Shown here in pieces: positions 63,531-64,000 of a DNA stretch of 64,000 nucleotides. Location of the stretch: the NCBI RefSeq assembly GCF_000687475.1, contig NC_057320.1:682001-746000 (forward strand). Reading direction: 5' to 3'. The translations under genes were made by a program, and so were the position numbers. The DNA comes from Ustilaginoidea virens (taxonomy: Eukaryota > Ascomycota > Sordariomycetes > Hypocreales > Clavicipitaceae). The notes beneath the pieces are model-generated. The model was not told the DNA's origin. It ran no database searches and saw only the letters and a list, made by a program, of their open reading frames with translations. Position 1 is the first letter of the stretch. Every line of letters begins with the position of its first letter.

Positions 63531-64000
63531 AATAATCTTCTTAGTTAAACCTGGCCTTTGCGTAGGCTTTTCGGGTGTGATCTTAGGGGTATTCCGGAGG
63601 GTATTCTAAAACGGCTTATCGGTTGCCTTACGGTAGGCTAGCGGGATCTCTAGCTAGGTTATCCTATAACCTGGGTCAGTCCGGGTTTATCGATACTCCT
63701 ATTAAAGCCGTCTATTCATCGGCCTAAGTAGGCCGATATTAATGGGAAGGGCCAGGTGCCGTGCCTATTTTTGGCATTGTCGGATAAGGCATTTAGGCCT
63801 GATATTTGGTATTACGGGCGGCGGCGTTGGCTTAGTGGGTATTATTATTGGGGTCCTCTATTAAAGGAAGCATATTATCGGGGCCTATAACCCAAGCTCT
63901 ATTAGGTATACTATAACCTCAAGGGGCATTAAAATAGCCGCCTCGGCTAGCCCGGCTAAAGGTATAACCTCTAGGGTGTAATATTTAATCAATCGGGCTA
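62756..64000 (-). mobile_element. Old degenerate Ty1/copia element, right (5') part, continues past window
   Basis: Continuation of the 50849-55369 element beyond the nested insertion. AT-rich; minus-strand gag remnants run to about 63530. A further broken frame upstream (GYTFSRASRGGYFNAP, VIGPDNMLPLIEDPNNNT) runs to the window edge. Its 5' LTR is not in the window. Confidence 0.8.

Noticed and set aside
1..64000. CRISPR array, bacterial operon, rRNA genes, secondary-metabolite cluster or telomere repeats
   Set aside because: None seen; repeats are microsatellites or LTRs, and the genes are eukaryotic with introns.

Overview
The window is nuclear DNA of a filamentous ascomycete, most likely a Sordariomycete (Hypocreales-like). 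The evidence is GC-rich genes with few short GT..branch..AG introns, a Zn2Cys6 regulator, a fungal tetraspanin, and AT-rich Ty1/copia retroelements whose lesions look like repeat-induced point mutation (RIP). Genus and species cannot be read from the sequence.

Layout. From 1 to about 50,500 is a gene-bearing, mostly housekeeping segment. In order it holds: the 3' end of a CXXC zinc-binding protein (CZIB/DUF866); an RNase P/MRP Rpr2/Rpp21/Snm1-type subunit; ZPR1; a large hypothetical protein with an internal duplication; a gene-poor, microsatellite-rich stretch (about 6.4-11.9 kb); tRNA-splicing endonuclease subunit SEN54; an intron-containing tRNA-Leu; a Zn2Cys6 transcription factor; a metallo-beta-lactamase-like hypothetical protein; an aldehyde dehydrogenase with five coding exons; RGP1; a WDR62/MABP1-like WD40 protein; a BRD8-like bromodomain protein; GPI3/PIG-A divergent from DBP6; a tetraspanin; initiator tRNA-Met; a DHCR24-like FAD oxidoreductase; and HMG-CoA synthase. 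Exon structures for ZPR1, the ALDH, GPI3, the tetraspanin, HMG-CoA synthase and the transcription factor were worked out by hand from splice signals and frame arithmetic.

From about 50,560 to the end the composition switches to AT-rich, gene-free DNA made of two nested Ty1/copia elements. An old, badly decayed minus-strand element runs from about 50,849 past the window end. A younger plus-strand element (55,375-62,750) is inserted in its gag region. The younger copy has two 755-bp LTRs, a GATTC target-site duplication, a primer-binding site, a polypurine tract and one uninterrupted gag-pol frame broken by eleven stops, all TAG.

How the parts relate. Several genes serve RNA metabolism (RPR2, SEN54, DBP6, two tRNAs) and membrane or sterol biology (HMG-CoA synthase, DHCR24-like, GPI3, RGP1, tetraspanin), but there is no operon-like or secondary-metabolite cluster. 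The most informative link is between the tRNA-iMet gene at 44.5 kb and the younger retroelement: the element's primer-binding site is an exact 13-nt complement of that tRNA's anticodon half, ending at tRNA nucleotide 39, which is the half-tRNA priming geometry known for Drosophila copia. The element's lesions (stops, RT active site, integrase zinc ligand, probable lost start codon, LTR-LTR differences) nearly all read as TpG to TpA on one strand.
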